A stretch of DNA of 64,000 bases from Pseudomonas subflava (GCF_023823685.1 NZ_JAMXBF010000005.1:248001-312000), one strand, 5' to 3'; numbered from the stretch's first letter, positions 9,236-17,958 are shown. Numbers and translations are program-made. Notes: generated by a model not told the origin, from the letters alone.

Positions 9236-10270
9236 ATGCCCTTCGCCAACGACCTGCTCGAACATAATCGCCAGTGCCTGGCCGAGGCGGCGCCGGCGGC
9301 CACCCTGCAGTCGCGCTTCCTGTTCGAGCCGGGCAAGGTCATGGCCCTGCTGCGTGAGCGCATCGTCGGCCAGGACGCGGTGCTGGAGCAGGTCGAGGCG
9401 CTGCTCAAGGTGGTCAAGGCCGATATCGGCGAGCGTGAGCGGCCGCTGTCGGTCAACCTGTTCATGGGCCCCACCGGCGTCGGCAAGACCGAGGTGGTGC
9501 GCCTGCTGGCCCAGGCCATTCATGGTCGCGCCGACGCCTTCTGCCGTATCGACATGCACACCCTGGCCCAGGAGCACTACGCCGCCGCTCTGACCGGCGC
9601 GCCGCCAGGCTATGTCGGCAGCAAGGAGGGCACCACCCTGTTCGACGCCGAGGCCATCGCCGGCACATTCGGTCGCCCCGGCATCGTGCTGTTCGACGAA
9701 CTGGAGAAGGCCAGTCCCGAGGTGCTGCGCAGTCTGCTCGGCGTGCTGGAGAACGGCCGCCTGACCCTCACCGCCGGCAGCCGTACCCTGGATTTCCGCA
9801 ACAGCCTGATCTTCATGACCAGCAACGTTGGCGCCCTGCCAGTGCAGCGCCTGCGCGAGCGCTTTGCCCGTGGCTGGCGCAGGTGGCTGGGCCTGCGCGC
9901 CGACGAGGCCGGCGAGCGCGAGCGGGCGCTTACGCGCAGCTTCGACCCGGAATTCCTCAACCGCATCGACCGTATCCTCGACTTCCAGAGCCTTGACGAC
10001 GACTGGCTGGAGGCGCTGCTGGAGATCGAACTGACCAAGCTCAACCAGCGCCTGGGTCGCCAAGGTCGCTCGCTGTGGTTGGAGGAGGGCGCGGTGGAGT
10101 GGCTGTGTCGCGCCCACGACGCGCGCTATGGCGCCCGTGCCCTGGCGCGGCGGGTGCGTACCGAGCTGGAGCCGGCCATCGCAGATTGCGTGCTGCAGGA
10201 CCCGGCGGCGATTCGCCTGCGTGCGCAAGCCGATGACGACGGATTGCGCGTGGTAGTCGAGCACGACTGA
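9236..10270 (+). CDS. amiB: AAA+ ATPase of the amidase operon, AmiB-like
   Basis: ClpA/ClpB-related ATPase of 344 residues, three bases after amiE. Walker A GPTGVGKT is at 78-85, a GYVG pore-loop motif at about 125-128, Walker B VLFDELEK from about 151 and sensor-1 FMTSNVGA near 189-196; the C-terminal part resembles the Clp D2 small domain. It has only one AAA module and none of the ClpB N-terminal or middle domains. P. aeruginosa carries amiB directly after amiE, and this gene matches that place and architecture. AmiB is usually called a chaperone, but its substrate is unknown. Co-translation with amiE suggests that it acts on the amidase or a partner. Confidence 0.82.
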   Translation: MPFANDLLEHNRQCLAEAAPAATLQSRFLFEPGKVMALLRERIVGQDAVLEQVEALLKVVKADIGERERPLSVNLFMGPTGVGKTEVVRLLAQAIHGRADAFCRIDMHTLAQEHYAAALTGAPPGYVGSKEGTTLFDAEAIAGTFGRPGIVLFDELEKASPEVLRSLLGVLENGRLTLTAGSRTLDFRNSLIFMTSNVGALPVQRLRERFARGWRRWLGLRADEAGERERALTRSFDPEFLNRIDRILDFQSLDDDWLEALLEIELTKLNQRLGRQGRSLWLEEGAVEWLCRAHDARYGARALARRVRTELEPAIADCVLQDPAAIRLRAQADDDGLRVVVEHD

Positions 10271-10440
10271 GAACCTGCCCAAAGCCTGCTGCGCGTCGGC
10301 CATGCGTTGTTAAAAACAAGCCGGGACGCGGCGTCTCAGAATGCTCGTTTACCACTCGTAAACCCGTGTGCGGGCCCAGTGCCTTCTTCGCTTGTTTTTG
10401 CCTAGCCTGGCTCTAGCTCGCGAGACTTTGAACAGGTTCT
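10270..10440. repeat. Intergenic repeat element with AGAACCTG termini, copy 1
   Basis: A 171-base element begins AGAACCTG (10270-10277), overlapping the amiB stop, and ends CAGGTTCT (10433-10440). Inside are GCGCGTCGGCCATGCGT, AAAAACAAGCCGGG, a TTTAC/GTAAA palindrome and TTGCCTAGCCTGGCTCTAGCTCGC. The same blocks in the same order occur inverted at 43816-43998, and a shortened version at 31348-31455. It has no coding capacity, so it is a MITE-like or other dispersed repeat. Confidence 0.7.
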
Positions 10441-10487
10441 GAAGCGAACGGTTAAACTTGCGTCTTTCCGTTTCTGGTTGCTCCGCC

Positions 10488-11819
10488 ATGTCCTTCGAAC
10501 CCCTCGGCCTGATCGAACCCCTGCTGCGTACTCTGGAGGGGCTCGACTACCGCGAGCCCACGCCGGTGCAAAAGCAGGCCATTCCGGCCGTGCTCAAGGG
10601 GCGCGACGTGCTCGCCGCGGCGCAGACCGGCACCGGCAAGACTGCCGGCTTCGCCCTGCCGCTGCTGCAGAAGCTGACCATGGAGGGCAGCCAGGTAGCG
10701 GCCAACTCGGTGCGTGCGCTGGTGCTGGTGCCGACCCGCGAGCTGGCCGAGCAGGTGGCGCAGGCGGTGCAGCAGTACGCGCAGAACCTGCCGCTGCGCA
10801 CCTACTCGGTGTACGGCGGGGTCAGCATCAACCCGCAGATGATGAAGCTGCGCAAGGGCATCGACCTGCTGGTGGCCACCCCCGGCCGCCTGCTCGACCT
10901 GTACCGGCAGAACGCGGTGCGCTTCGACCAGTTGCAGGCGCTGGTGCTGGACGAGGCCGACCGCATGCTCGACCTGGGCTTCGCCAAGGAGCTGGACGAG
11001 CTGTTCAGCGCGCTGCCGCGCAAGCGCCAGACTCTGCTGTTCTCCGCCACCTTCTCCGACGCCATCCGCCTGATGGCCAAGGAGCTGCTGCGCGACCCGC
11101 TGTCCATCGAGGTCAGCCCGCGCAACGCGGCGGCCAAGAGCGTCAAGCAGTGGCTGGTGACGGTAGATAAGAAGCGCAAGAGCGAGCTGCTGCTGCACCT
11201 GTACCGCGAGCGCGGCTGGGACCAGCTGCTGGTGTTCGCCAAGACCCGCAAGGGCGTCGACGAGCTGGAGCAGCTGTTGCTGGCCGAGGGCATCTCCGCC
11301 GACTCGATCCACGGCGACAAGCCGCAGCCCTCGCGCCTGCGCGCCCTGCAGCGCTTCAAGGCCGGTGAAGTCCGCGTGCTGGCCGCCACCGACGTGGCCG
11401 CGCGGGGCCTGGACATCAGCGAGCTGCCACGGGTGGTCAACCTCGACCTGCCGATCGTTGCCGAGGACTACGTGCACCGCATCGGTCGTACCGGCCGCGC
11501 CGGCGCCACCGGTGAGGCGGTGTCGCTGGTCTGCGCCGATGAAGTCGAGCTGCTGGCGGCCATCGAGACGCTGATCGGCCAGATCATCCGCCGCGAGGAC
11601 GAACCGGGCTTCGAGCCTGATCACCGGGTGCCGCAGACCGCTCCCGGAGGCGCGGTGCTGAAGAAGCCGAAGAAGCCCAAGGTCAAGGTGGTTCCCGGCG
11701 CCGGCAAGGGCAAGATCCACATGGGCAACTGGTTCGAGGCCGCCGACGACAAGCCCAAGGCCAAGGCCGTGCGCGCGGTGCCCAAGTTCGGCGAGAAGCC
11801 GCGGCCGAAGAAGAAGTGA
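10488..11819 (+). CDS. DEAD-box ATP-dependent RNA helicase, RhlE-like
   Basis: Protein of 443 residues with a full DEAD-box core: the Q motif PTPVQKQAIP near residue 25, motif I AQTGTGKT at 45-52, PTRELAEQ, TPGRLLD, motif II DEAD at 155-158, motif III SAT, and in the second RecA domain ARGLDI and HRIGRTGR. After about residue 385 comes a lysine- and proline-rich basic tail typical of RhlE-type helicases. I chose ATG 10488 because it begins the normal MSFEPLGL N-terminus; the ribosome site is weak. It probably remodels RNA in ribosome assembly or decay. It is a single gene between the repeat element and the convergent signalling block, so context does not help to separate RhlE subtypes. Confidence 0.88.
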   Translation: MSFEPLGLIEPLLRTLEGLDYREPTPVQKQAIPAVLKGRDVLAAAQTGTGKTAGFALPLLQKLTMEGSQVAANSVRALVLVPTRELAEQVAQAVQQYAQNLPLRTYSVYGGVSINPQMMKLRKGIDLLVATPGRLLDLYRQNAVRFDQLQALVLDEADRMLDLGFAKELDELFSALPRKRQTLLFSATFSDAIRLMAKELLRDPLSIEVSPRNAAAKSVKQWLVTVDKKRKSELLLHLYRERGWDQLLVFAKTRKGVDELEQLLLAEGISADSIHGDKPQPSRLRALQRFKAGEVRVLAATDVAARGLDISELPRVVNLDLPIVAEDYVHRIGRTGRAGATGEAVSLVCADEVELLAAIETLIGQIIRREDEPGFEPDHRVPQTAPGGAVLKKPKKPKVKVVPGAGKGKIHMGNWFEAADDKPKAKAVRAVPKFGEKPRPKKK

Positions 11820-11832
11820 GCGCCGGGCGGGA

Positions 11833-12276
11833 TCAGCCTTCGCGCAGCTGCGCCTCGGCTGCCTCGGTGGCGTCGTAGATCATCAGGCACACGTGTTCCA
11901 CCTCACGCCCGGCGGCGGCCAGCGGCATGATGGTGAGGTTCTGGTACATGAAGTCCGCCTGGCCGGTGATCGGCCGGTAAGTCTCGAAGCGCAGCAGGTA
12001 GGGGCGCTGCTGCCATAGGCTGAAGGCGCGGGTGCCCAGGCGCAGCACCGTGCCGACCTTGCGCTCCAGCCAGACCCGGTCGATCTCCGGAAACAGCTCG
12101 AACAGGCTGCGGCCCTGGACCTGGTCGGCACCGAGGCCGGAATGGTTCTCCATGAAGCTGTTCCACACCTCGATGCGGAAGTTGCGGTCCATCACCAGCA
12201 CGCCCACGTCCAGGCACTGGACGATGTCCAGCAGCCAGTGCAGCTCGCGCATGTCGATCTGGGCTTGGCCGGCCAT
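11833..12276 (-). CDS. Single PAS-domain protein
   Basis: Cytoplasmic protein of 147 residues that consists almost entirely of one PAS domain: DIVQCLDVGVLVMDRNFRIEVWN (about residues 17-39), then GRSLFELFPEID, and the later beta strands PYLLRFETYRPI and YQNLTIMPL. No transmitter, GGDEF or DNA-binding part is attached. It starts three bases after the stop of the response-regulator gene, so the two are one transcription unit. A small-molecule or redox sensor that acts on the neighbouring response regulator is plausible but inferred. The C-terminus is short and acidic. Confidence 0.75.
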   Translation of the reverse strand: MAGQAQIDMRELHWLLDIVQCLDVGVLVMDRNFRIEVWNSFMENHSGLGADQVQGRSLFELFPEIDRVWLERKVGTVLRLGTRAFSLWQQRPYLLRFETYRPITGQADFMYQNLTIMPLAAAGREVEHVCLMIYDATEAAEAQLREG

Positions 12277-12279
12277 GGT

Positions 12280-13281
12280 CTACTCCATCAGGTACTGGAT
12301 CTTGGCGGTCAGCCGCGGCACGGAGGCCTCGGTGAACAGCAGTAACAGGTCGAAGCGCACGGCGCGGTCCTCCAGGGCATAGCTGATCTCCACCGCCAGG
12401 GTCTTGCGCCAGCGCGCGCCGTTGAAATGGATCAGCTCGTCGATGCTGCGCGCATGCTGGCCGAGCAGCTGCGGGTGGCCCTGGGAGAAGCGGATGTCGA
12501 GTTGCTCGGCGATGCCGGCGAGGCAGGCGCCGATGATGATGCTCGCCAGGTCCAGCAGCATCTCCGAGGTCGCCTCGTCGCCGCCCGGACGCAGGCCGAG
12601 CAGGTGGGCGATGTCCGCCACTTCCGAATCGTGGAACAGCAGCAGCGCCTCGCCAGCGATGGCCTCGCCGACGAAGCCCTGGCATACCGCGCTCAAGCGC
12701 TCGCCGCGGTTGGCATCGGCCAGGGCCATGTGCAGCTCGCTGGCCTCGAACAGGTTCACCGCCGGCACCGGCAACTGTATGAACACGCCCAGTTCCTCGG
12801 CCAGCAGCGCGGCGGCGCGGCCCATGGCGACGTTGCTGACTTCGCGCAGGGCATCGCGGAAGCCGACCTTGAAGTCCGCCTCGGTCCGCGGCGGAGGGGC
12901 CTCGGCGGCGGCTTGGTGGTCGAACAGGCCGAGGCGCTCCAGGGTCTCGCGCAGCTCCTCGGGCGTGGCCGGCTTGCGGATGAAGTCCAGCGCGCCGAGT
13001 TCGGCGACCCGGCGCCGGGCCTCGTCCTGGATGTCGCCGGACACCACCAGAATGCGGCAGGCGTGGCCTTCCTCGCGCACCTGGGCGAGCACCTGGTAGC
13101 CGTCCATCACCGGCATGGTCAGGTCCAGCAGCACCACCTGGCCCAGGCCCTGGCGGATCGCCGTCATGGCTTCCTCGCCGTGGCTGGCCTGGGTGATGGA
13201 CACCGGCCATTCCGGCGGCAGGGCGCGGATCAGCTGCTTGCGCGCCATGGTGGAGTCGTCGCAGACCAGCAGTGGCAGCAC
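12280..13281 (-). CDS. Response regulator with CheC/CheX-like phosphatase output domain
   Basis: Protein of 333 residues. The N-terminal receiver (about 1-120) has the acidic pair in LLVCDDS, the phospho-acceptor Asp in LLDLTMPVMDG and the Lys of IRKPA. The C-terminal domain resembles CheC/CheX: the ExxN site is present in LREVSNVAMGRAAALL, followed by the proline of QLPVPAV, whereas the second repeat (EMLLDLASIIIG) lacks the Asn. This suggests a CheY-P phosphatase output with one active site. I chose the GTG at 13281 because GGGG precedes it; the frame stays open upstream to 13335. It is co-transcribed with the PAS gene and lies near a diguanylate cyclase on the same strand. Confidence 0.75.
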   Translation of the reverse strand: MLPLLVCDDSTMARKQLIRALPPEWPVSITQASHGEEAMTAIRQGLGQVVLLDLTMPVMDGYQVLAQVREEGHACRILVVSGDIQDEARRRVAELGALDFIRKPATPEELRETLERLGLFDHQAAAEAPPPRTEADFKVGFRDALREVSNVAMGRAAALLAEELGVFIQLPVPAVNLFEASELHMALADANRGERLSAVCQGFVGEAIAGEALLLFHDSEVADIAHLLGLRPGGDEATSEMLLDLASIIIGACLAGIAEQLDIRFSQGHPQLLGQHARSIDELIHFNGARWRKTLAVEISYALEDRAVRFDLLLLFTEASVPRLTAKIQYLME

Positions 13282-13373
13282 GTGGGGTACCCCGGGAGAG
13301 AGTCGATATCGCAAGCATAGACGTCGCGTCGGCACGCTCGCGATACGTTGCGCCGGGCCTGCCGAGTGGCGCG

Positions 13374-15095
13374 TCAGCGCGGGTCCTGGGCCTCGTAGTT
13401 ATAGGTGTTGCGCCCGGCGTTCTTGGCCGCGTACATGGCCCGGTCGGCCTGCTGCAGCAGCGACTCGATGTCGTCGCCGTCGCGCGGGAACAGGCTGACG
13501 CCCATGCTGGCCTGGACCTGCACCTCGTGCCTGTCGACGAGCATGGGCAGCTGGAAGCGCTCGTGCAGCTTGTGCAGCACCGCCAGCACCTGCTGCGGGT
13601 CGTCCAGCTGCTCGATGAGGATGACGAATTCGTCGCCGCCCAGACGCGCCACCGTATCGCTCTCGCGGGTGGCCGAGCGCAGCAGGTTGGCCACCGCCTG
13701 CAGCACCCGGTCGCCGACGCCGTGGCCGAGGCTGTCGTTGAGCTCCTTGAAATGGTCGAGGTCGACGAACAGCACGGCCAGCGGCTTGGCGCTGCGCCGG
13801 GCGCTGGCCAGGGCATGGTCGAGGCGCTCGAAGAACACTCGGCGGTTGGGCAGGCCGGTCAGCGGGTCGTGGCGTGCCAGGTGTTCGAGGGCGTCGCGGC
13901 GCTGGTTGAGCTCGTCCAGCTGGCCGAGGATTTCCTCCTGCATCTGCGCGAAGCTGCGCGCCAGCTGGCCCAGTTCGTCGTGGCGGTGGATCGGCAAGGG
14001 ACGGGTGCGGCGTTCCCGGGCGAACTGCTGCACGGCCAGGGTGATGCTCATCAGCGGATGGGTCAGCGCGCGCGAGGCGACGATGGCGATGGCCAGCGCC
14101 AGCAGGCTGGACAGCAGCACCACCTGGACGATGCGCTGGCCGAGGCGCGAGGTTTCCGCCAGTACGTGGCTCTCGGGCTGGGCCAGGCCGAGGATGATGA
14201 AGCGCTCCGAGTTGCCGGTGTTGACGCTGAGGCGCACGAAGGCGGCGACCAGGCCGCTGTCGACGGTCTCGTGGCGGCTGATCAGGCTGGTCTCGCCGCC
14301 GCCTTCGAGCAGGCGGGCGACATCGGCGAACTCGTCCTGGATGAACAGGCGGCGCCCTTGGTCGAAGCCGAAGGTGCGACGGTGGTCGGGGTGGATGAGC
14401 AGGTCGCCCCAGCGGTTGCTCAGGTAGACCTGGTAGTGGCTGGGCAAGTCGCTCTTGAGCTGGTCGAACATCTGGTCGAGGTCGACGTTGATCACCAGGG
14501 CGCCGACGACACGGCCGCCGGCGTCGACCACCGGCGTGGAGACGTGCAGGGTCGGCTTGCCCAGGCCGGAGTGGGCGCCGAGTTCGCGGTTGATGACGAT
14601 GGGGGACAGGCGGATCTGCCCCGGCGCCAGGCTCAGGGTCTCGAACAGGTAGGCGTAATGACTCTTCTCCTGCAGCTTGGCGCGGTCGATGCGCAGCAGG
14701 CGATGGCCGTCGCGGTCGACCCGAACCCGTTCCAGGCCATGGTCGCCGGCGCCGATCAAGCGGATCTGCATGTACTGCGGGTGGGCCTGCATCTGCGCGC
14801 GGAACAGCTCGGCCAGGTCGTTCTCGGCGTGGGCCCGGAGAGCGCCTTCGGGTTGCGTTGGCAGGCGCCTGGCCTGGGCCACGCTGGCCAGGATCAGCGC
14901 GTCGCGGGCCACGGCATCGATGCCGCCGCGCAGGTTGCGGCCGAGCACCTGGGTGGCGGTGAGCAGGTCGCGCTCGGCGGCCTTGAGCAGCAGGTTGCGG
15001 CTGCTGCTGTAGGAGTAGTAGCCGGTGACGCCGCTGGCCAGCACGCCGAAGGCGGCCAGCAGGCAACCGAGCTTGAAGGCGATGCCGAACTTCAC
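13374..15095 (-). CDS. Membrane diguanylate cyclase with periplasmic sensor and HAMP
   Basis: 573 residues. A transmembrane helix at about 7-27 is followed by a large periplasmic region of Cache type (about 35-320), a second helix near 325-347, a HAMP-like linker and a GGDEF domain. The active site is intact: RLGGDEF at about 484-490. The inhibitory RxxD site (RESD) sits five residues before GGDEF, so product feedback is expected. The start is a GTG behind GGAGGAG, and it overlaps the stop of the upstream binding-protein gene by four bases (GTGA). The coupling suggests that the periplasmic binding protein delivers a ligand signal to this cyclase, similar in layout to NspS-MbaA of Vibrio, although MbaA is not identical in output. 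Confidence 0.85.
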   Translation of the reverse strand: MKFGIAFKLGCLLAAFGVLASGVTGYYSYSSSRNLLLKAAERDLLTATQVLGRNLRGGIDAVARDALILASVAQARRLPTQPEGALRAHAENDLAELFRAQMQAHPQYMQIRLIGAGDHGLERVRVDRDGHRLLRIDRAKLQEKSHYAYLFETLSLAPGQIRLSPIVINRELGAHSGLGKPTLHVSTPVVDAGGRVVGALVINVDLDQMFDQLKSDLPSHYQVYLSNRWGDLLIHPDHRRTFGFDQGRRLFIQDEFADVARLLEGGGETSLISRHETVDSGLVAAFVRLSVNTGNSERFIILGLAQPESHVLAETSRLGQRIVQVVLLSSLLALAIAIVASRALTHPLMSITLAVQQFARERRTRPLPIHRHDELGQLARSFAQMQEEILGQLDELNQRRDALEHLARHDPLTGLPNRRVFFERLDHALASARRSAKPLAVLFVDLDHFKELNDSLGHGVGDRVLQAVANLLRSATRESDTVARLGGDEFVILIEQLDDPQQVLAVLHKLHERFQLPMLVDRHEVQVQASMGVSLFPRDGDDIESLLQQADRAMYAAKNAGRNTYNYEAQDPR

Positions 15096-16135
15096 GGCGT
15101 CTCCTCCAGCGGCGGGCGCTCACCGGAGAGGATGCGTTCCCACAGGCGTGCGCGGCGCTCGGCATCCTCCACCGGACGCAGCCAGATCAGACGGTCGGCC
15201 CCCTCCAGATTTTCCGGCTCTTCCAGGGTATTGGAGAGGCCCTGGCGCTCGACCAGCGCCCGGCTCATCGGCGGCTCCAGGGCGAAGTCGATCCAGGCCT
15301 CGGCCAGCGCCATGTTGCGGGCGCCACGGCTGATCGCCCAGCAGTCCAGCCAGGCGAGGGCGCCTTCCCGGGGGATCACATAGCCGACGTCCGCGCCCTG
15401 GTCGCGCAGCTGCTTGAGCTGCTGGCGCCCGTAGTTGGCGAACAGCAGCGCCACCCGGTGCTCGCGGAACAGACTGGCCGCCTCCTCGGGCTGCGCGTAG
15501 AAGGTCAGCACGTTGCGGCGCAGGGCGATCAGCCGCTCGGTGAGGCGCGGGAAATCGGCGGCCTCGATGCGGAACGGGTCCAGCCCGGCGGCCTGGGCGG
15601 CGAGAGAAAAGGCGTGGCTGCTGCCGTTGAAGGCCAGTACCCGACCCTGGAAGCGTGGGTCCCACAGGCTGGCGATGGAGCGCGGCGGCTCGGACAGCTG
15701 GGTGCGGTCGTAGATCAGGCCCATCTCGGCGTAGGTGTAGGGAATGGCGTAGACCTTGCCGTCGCGGCTGATCCCCGGAATCCGTGGATAGTCGCGAAAA
15801 CGCCAGAGCTGGCGCGTGGTGTTGGCGATGCGCGCCGGCTGCAGCGGCTGCAGCAGCCCCTGTTCGATGTAATGGTGGATTTCGGCGGTATTGGCCGCGA
15901 TCAGGTCGTAATCGCCGCCGTTGTTGGCGCTCAGTTTTTCGCGCAGGACGTCGTCGTTGCCGACCAGGGTGACTTCCACCGCGACGCCGTGGCGCTGCTC
16001 GAAGCGTTCCACCAGGTCGGCGTCGGCGTAGCCGGGCCAAGCCAGCAGGCGCAACGCCTCGGCACCGGCGGCGAGGCCAGGAGCCAGGGGCAGGAGAATG
16101 GCGAGCGACACCAGGAGCGGGCGAATGCGGGTCAT
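15092..16135 (-). CDS. Periplasmic polyamine-type substrate-binding protein
   Basis: 347 residues with a clear signal peptide (cleavage near AGA, about residue 24) and the PotD/PotF-like pattern: LRLLAWPGYADADLVERFEQRHGV at the mature N-terminus, then GDYDLIAANTAEIHHYI, AIPYTYAEMGLIYD and LDCWAISRGARN. Such proteins bind spermidine, putrescine or other small organic cations. No ABC permease or ATPase gene is next to it; the gene runs straight into a diguanylate cyclase with overlapping stop and start. It therefore more likely serves as a sensor subunit than as a transporter receptor. The ligand is unknown; two Trp and several acidic residues in the cleft region fit a polyamine or amino-acid derivative. 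Confidence 0.8.
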   Translation of the reverse strand: MTRIRPLLVSLAILLPLAPGLAAGAEALRLLAWPGYADADLVERFEQRHGVAVEVTLVGNDDVLREKLSANNGGDYDLIAANTAEIHHYIEQGLLQPLQPARIANTTRQLWRFRDYPRIPGISRDGKVYAIPYTYAEMGLIYDRTQLSEPPRSIASLWDPRFQGRVLAFNGSSHAFSLAAQAAGLDPFRIEAADFPRLTERLIALRRNVLTFYAQPEEAASLFREHRVALLFANYGRQQLKQLRDQGADVGYVIPREGALAWLDCWAISRGARNMALAEAWIDFALEPPMSRALVERQGLSNTLEEPENLEGADRLIWLRPVEDAERRARLWERILSGERPPLEETP

Positions 16136-16239
16136 TACGCGGACCGAAGCCGGAGGGGTGCCCGCTCAGTGTAGATGGCAGATTGCCTTGATGATGGGCT
16201 TCCAGCCAGGCGGCAGCGCCGCCAGCCGGATGCGCGGTG

Positions 16240-16821
16240 TCAGCCGCGCTCGACCCACTTGGGCGCGGCCGTTGGCCGCCAGGCCTCCATGCGCGCCAGC
16301 AGTTCGCTCGGCGACTCGCCGACCTGGAGGATGTCGCGGTGCTGTTCGCGGACGAAGCGCTCGGCCACCAGATGGTCGAGGAAGTCGGTGAGGCGCGCGT
16401 AGAAGCCGTCGACATCGAGCAGGCCCAGCGGCTTGGCGTGGTAGCCGAGCTGGCCCCAGGTCCACACCTCGAACAGTTCTTCCAGGGTGCCCAGGCCGCC
16501 GGGCAGGGCGATGAAGGCGTCGGCCAGCTCGGCCATGCGCGCCTTGCGCGCGTGCATGCCGTCCACCACCTCCAGGCGGGTGAGCCCCTTGTGGCCGATC
16601 TCGGCGCGTTCCAGGCTCTGCGGGATGATGCCGATCACCTCTCCGCCGGCGGCCAGCGCCGCGTCGGCGACCACGCCCATCAGGCCGACGGCGCCGCCGC
16701 CGTAGATCAGCGTCACGCCACGTTCGGCCAGGCTGCGGCCGAGCGTTTCCGCGGCTTCGTGGTAGACGGGGCGGGCGCCGGGGCTGGCGCCACAGAACAC
16801 GCAAATGGACTTCAGGCTCAT
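16240..16821 (-). CDS. LOG-family nucleotide 5'-monophosphate phosphoribohydrolase
   Basis: 193 residues in the Rossmann-like LOG family (TIGR00730), which removes ribose 5-phosphate from cytokinin-type or ordinary nucleoside monophosphates. The N-terminus [12 protein letters not shown] and the family signature PGGLGTLEE (107-115) are present, as is the MHARKARM segment that carries catalytic/phosphate-binding basic residues. I chose ATG 16821 for [11 protein letters not shown]; the frame is open ten codons further. Bacterial members are probably nucleotide-salvage or housekeeping hydrolases rather than cytokinin makers. It stands alone between the sensory genes, and no operon partner is evident. 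Confidence 0.85.
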   Translation of the reverse strand: MSLKSICVFCGASPGARPVYHEAAETLGRSLAERGVTLIYGGGAVGLMGVVADAALAAGGEVIGIIPQSLERAEIGHKGLTRLEVVDGMHARKARMAELADAFIALPGGLGTLEELFEVWTWGQLGYHAKPLGLLDVDGFYARLTDFLDHLVAERFVREQHRDILQVGESPSELLARMEAWRPTAAPKWVERG

Positions 16822-16871
16822 GCCGATGCTCCCGTAAGCAAAAGGGCGCACAGGGTAACCTGTCCGGGCGG

Positions 16872-16955
16872 TCAGGCGAATGGTTCGGGGCAGGCGCCGC
16901 TCGCGCCGGCGGCATAGCTGGCCAGCAGCGCGTGGAGAAAGTCGTGGATAGGCAT
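16872..16955 (-). CDS. Possible 27-residue peptide
   Basis: A short frame begins [17 protein letters not shown] and ends CPEPFA before a TGA. It lies in the spacer upstream of the LOG gene, on the same strand, and has an amphipathic start. The ribosome site is weak (GCGAG about nine bases ahead) and I recognise no family. It may be chance in high-GC DNA; it is listed because it fills an otherwise empty 247-base spacer. Confidence 0.2.
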   Translation of the reverse strand: MPIHDFLHALLASYAAGASGACPEPFA

Positions 16956-17067
16956 GGTCGTGGCTCGCTGGGTTCCGGTAGGTTCCGGTAGGTCGGGCCG
17001 CCAGACTAGGCCGTGGCGGCGCCCGCCGGCTCGTTGATTGTTTCGATGATGGCCATAGCCAGCGACC

Positions 17068-17958
17068 TCAGTGCGACAGCGAGGTCAGGTCGCGGTCGGG
17101 GCGCTCGGCGAAGAAGCGCTCGAGCCAGCCGCGGTAATGCCCCAGGGTCTGCGGCGGGATGTAGGCGTGCTGGGCCGCCTTGAACAGCTCGATCACCTCG
17201 GGCTGGCGCGCGATGCGGTCGATGCTGCGGATCAGCGCGGCGCCCTCGGCATTCCTGCTGCAGTAGATGCCGCTGAGGTAGGGCGAGTTGGCTTCCGCCA
17301 GCGGTATCAGGCTCAGGCCCTGGGCCAGCCCCTGGCGCTGTACGTACTGCACCACCTCTGCATAGTCGATCAGATAGTCGATACGGCCGTGTTCGAGCAT
17401 GCCGTACAGGTTGCTGCCGGCGCTGCTGGTCTGGATGCGTTGCAGCTGCAGCAGGGCCTCGGGCGTCTGCAGGATCGGGTCGAGCACCGGCCCGTAGCTG
17501 CGGTCGCGCACCAGGCCGCCGTGGAAGTGCCGGTCACGCAGCAGCTGGTGCAGCGAGACTTCGCCGCCGGCGGTGACGAAGCGCGGCAGGTCGGCGCTGC
17601 GGACCACCAGTTGATGCGGCATGGCCACGAACAGGCCGACATAGTAGCCGTAGCGGTCACGTTCCGGGGTGGGGTAGGTCGGCAGGAAGCAGCTCAACGG
17701 CTCGCGCTTGAGCTGCTCGAGGCCGCGGGTGAGGTTGTTCATGCGGTAGCGGTGCCGGTACTCCGGCAGGCGCTGGACGATCTGCTGCAGGATGTCGACG
17801 ATGATGCCGTCGCTCGGCTGGCCGTCACGCGTATTGATCAGGCCCGGCCAGGGGCTCATGTTCCAGGTCACCTCCGGGCCCTGCGGCTGCGCCTCGCCAC
17901 GCAGCGGAGCGCTCAGAATCAGCAGCACGAGCAGAGTGGCGAAGGTGCGAGTGAGCAT
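17068..17958 (-). CDS. Periplasmic solute-binding-like protein (TIGR02285-type)
   Basis: 296 residues. ATG 17958 begins MLTRTFATLLVLLILSAPLRGEA, a signal peptide; a longer frame reaches 17997 without a ribosome site. The mature part resembles family 3 extracellular solute-binding domains: WNMSPWPGLINTRDGQPSDGI at the N-terminus, the YPTPERDRYGYYVGLFVAMPHQLVV block, and RIDYLIDYAEVVQYV in the second lobe. Proteins of this type are common in Pseudomonas without adjacent transporter genes and their ligands are not known. No permease is nearby. A related architecture recurs at 48230-48979. Confidence 0.72.
   Translation of the reverse strand: MLTRTFATLLVLLILSAPLRGEAQPQGPEVTWNMSPWPGLINTRDGQPSDGIIVDILQQIVQRLPEYRHRYRMNNLTRGLEQLKREPLSCFLPTYPTPERDRYGYYVGLFVAMPHQLVVRSADLPRFVTAGGEVSLHQLLRDRHFHGGLVRDRSYGPVLDPILQTPEALLQLQRIQTSSAGSNLYGMLEHGRIDYLIDYAEVVQYVQRQGLAQGLSLIPLAEANSPYLSGIYCSRNAEGAALIRSIDRIARQPEVIELFKAAQHAYIPPQTLGHYRGWLERFFAERPDRDLTSLSH

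Noticed and set aside
8150..10303. Very long minus-strand open frame opposite amiE and amiB
   Set aside because: Antisense to two convincing genes with conserved motifs; composition dominated by His, Gln, Ala and Leu; no start signal.
16872..16955. Confident small-protein gene
   Set aside because: Weak ribosome site and no recognised homolog; kept only as a low-confidence feature.
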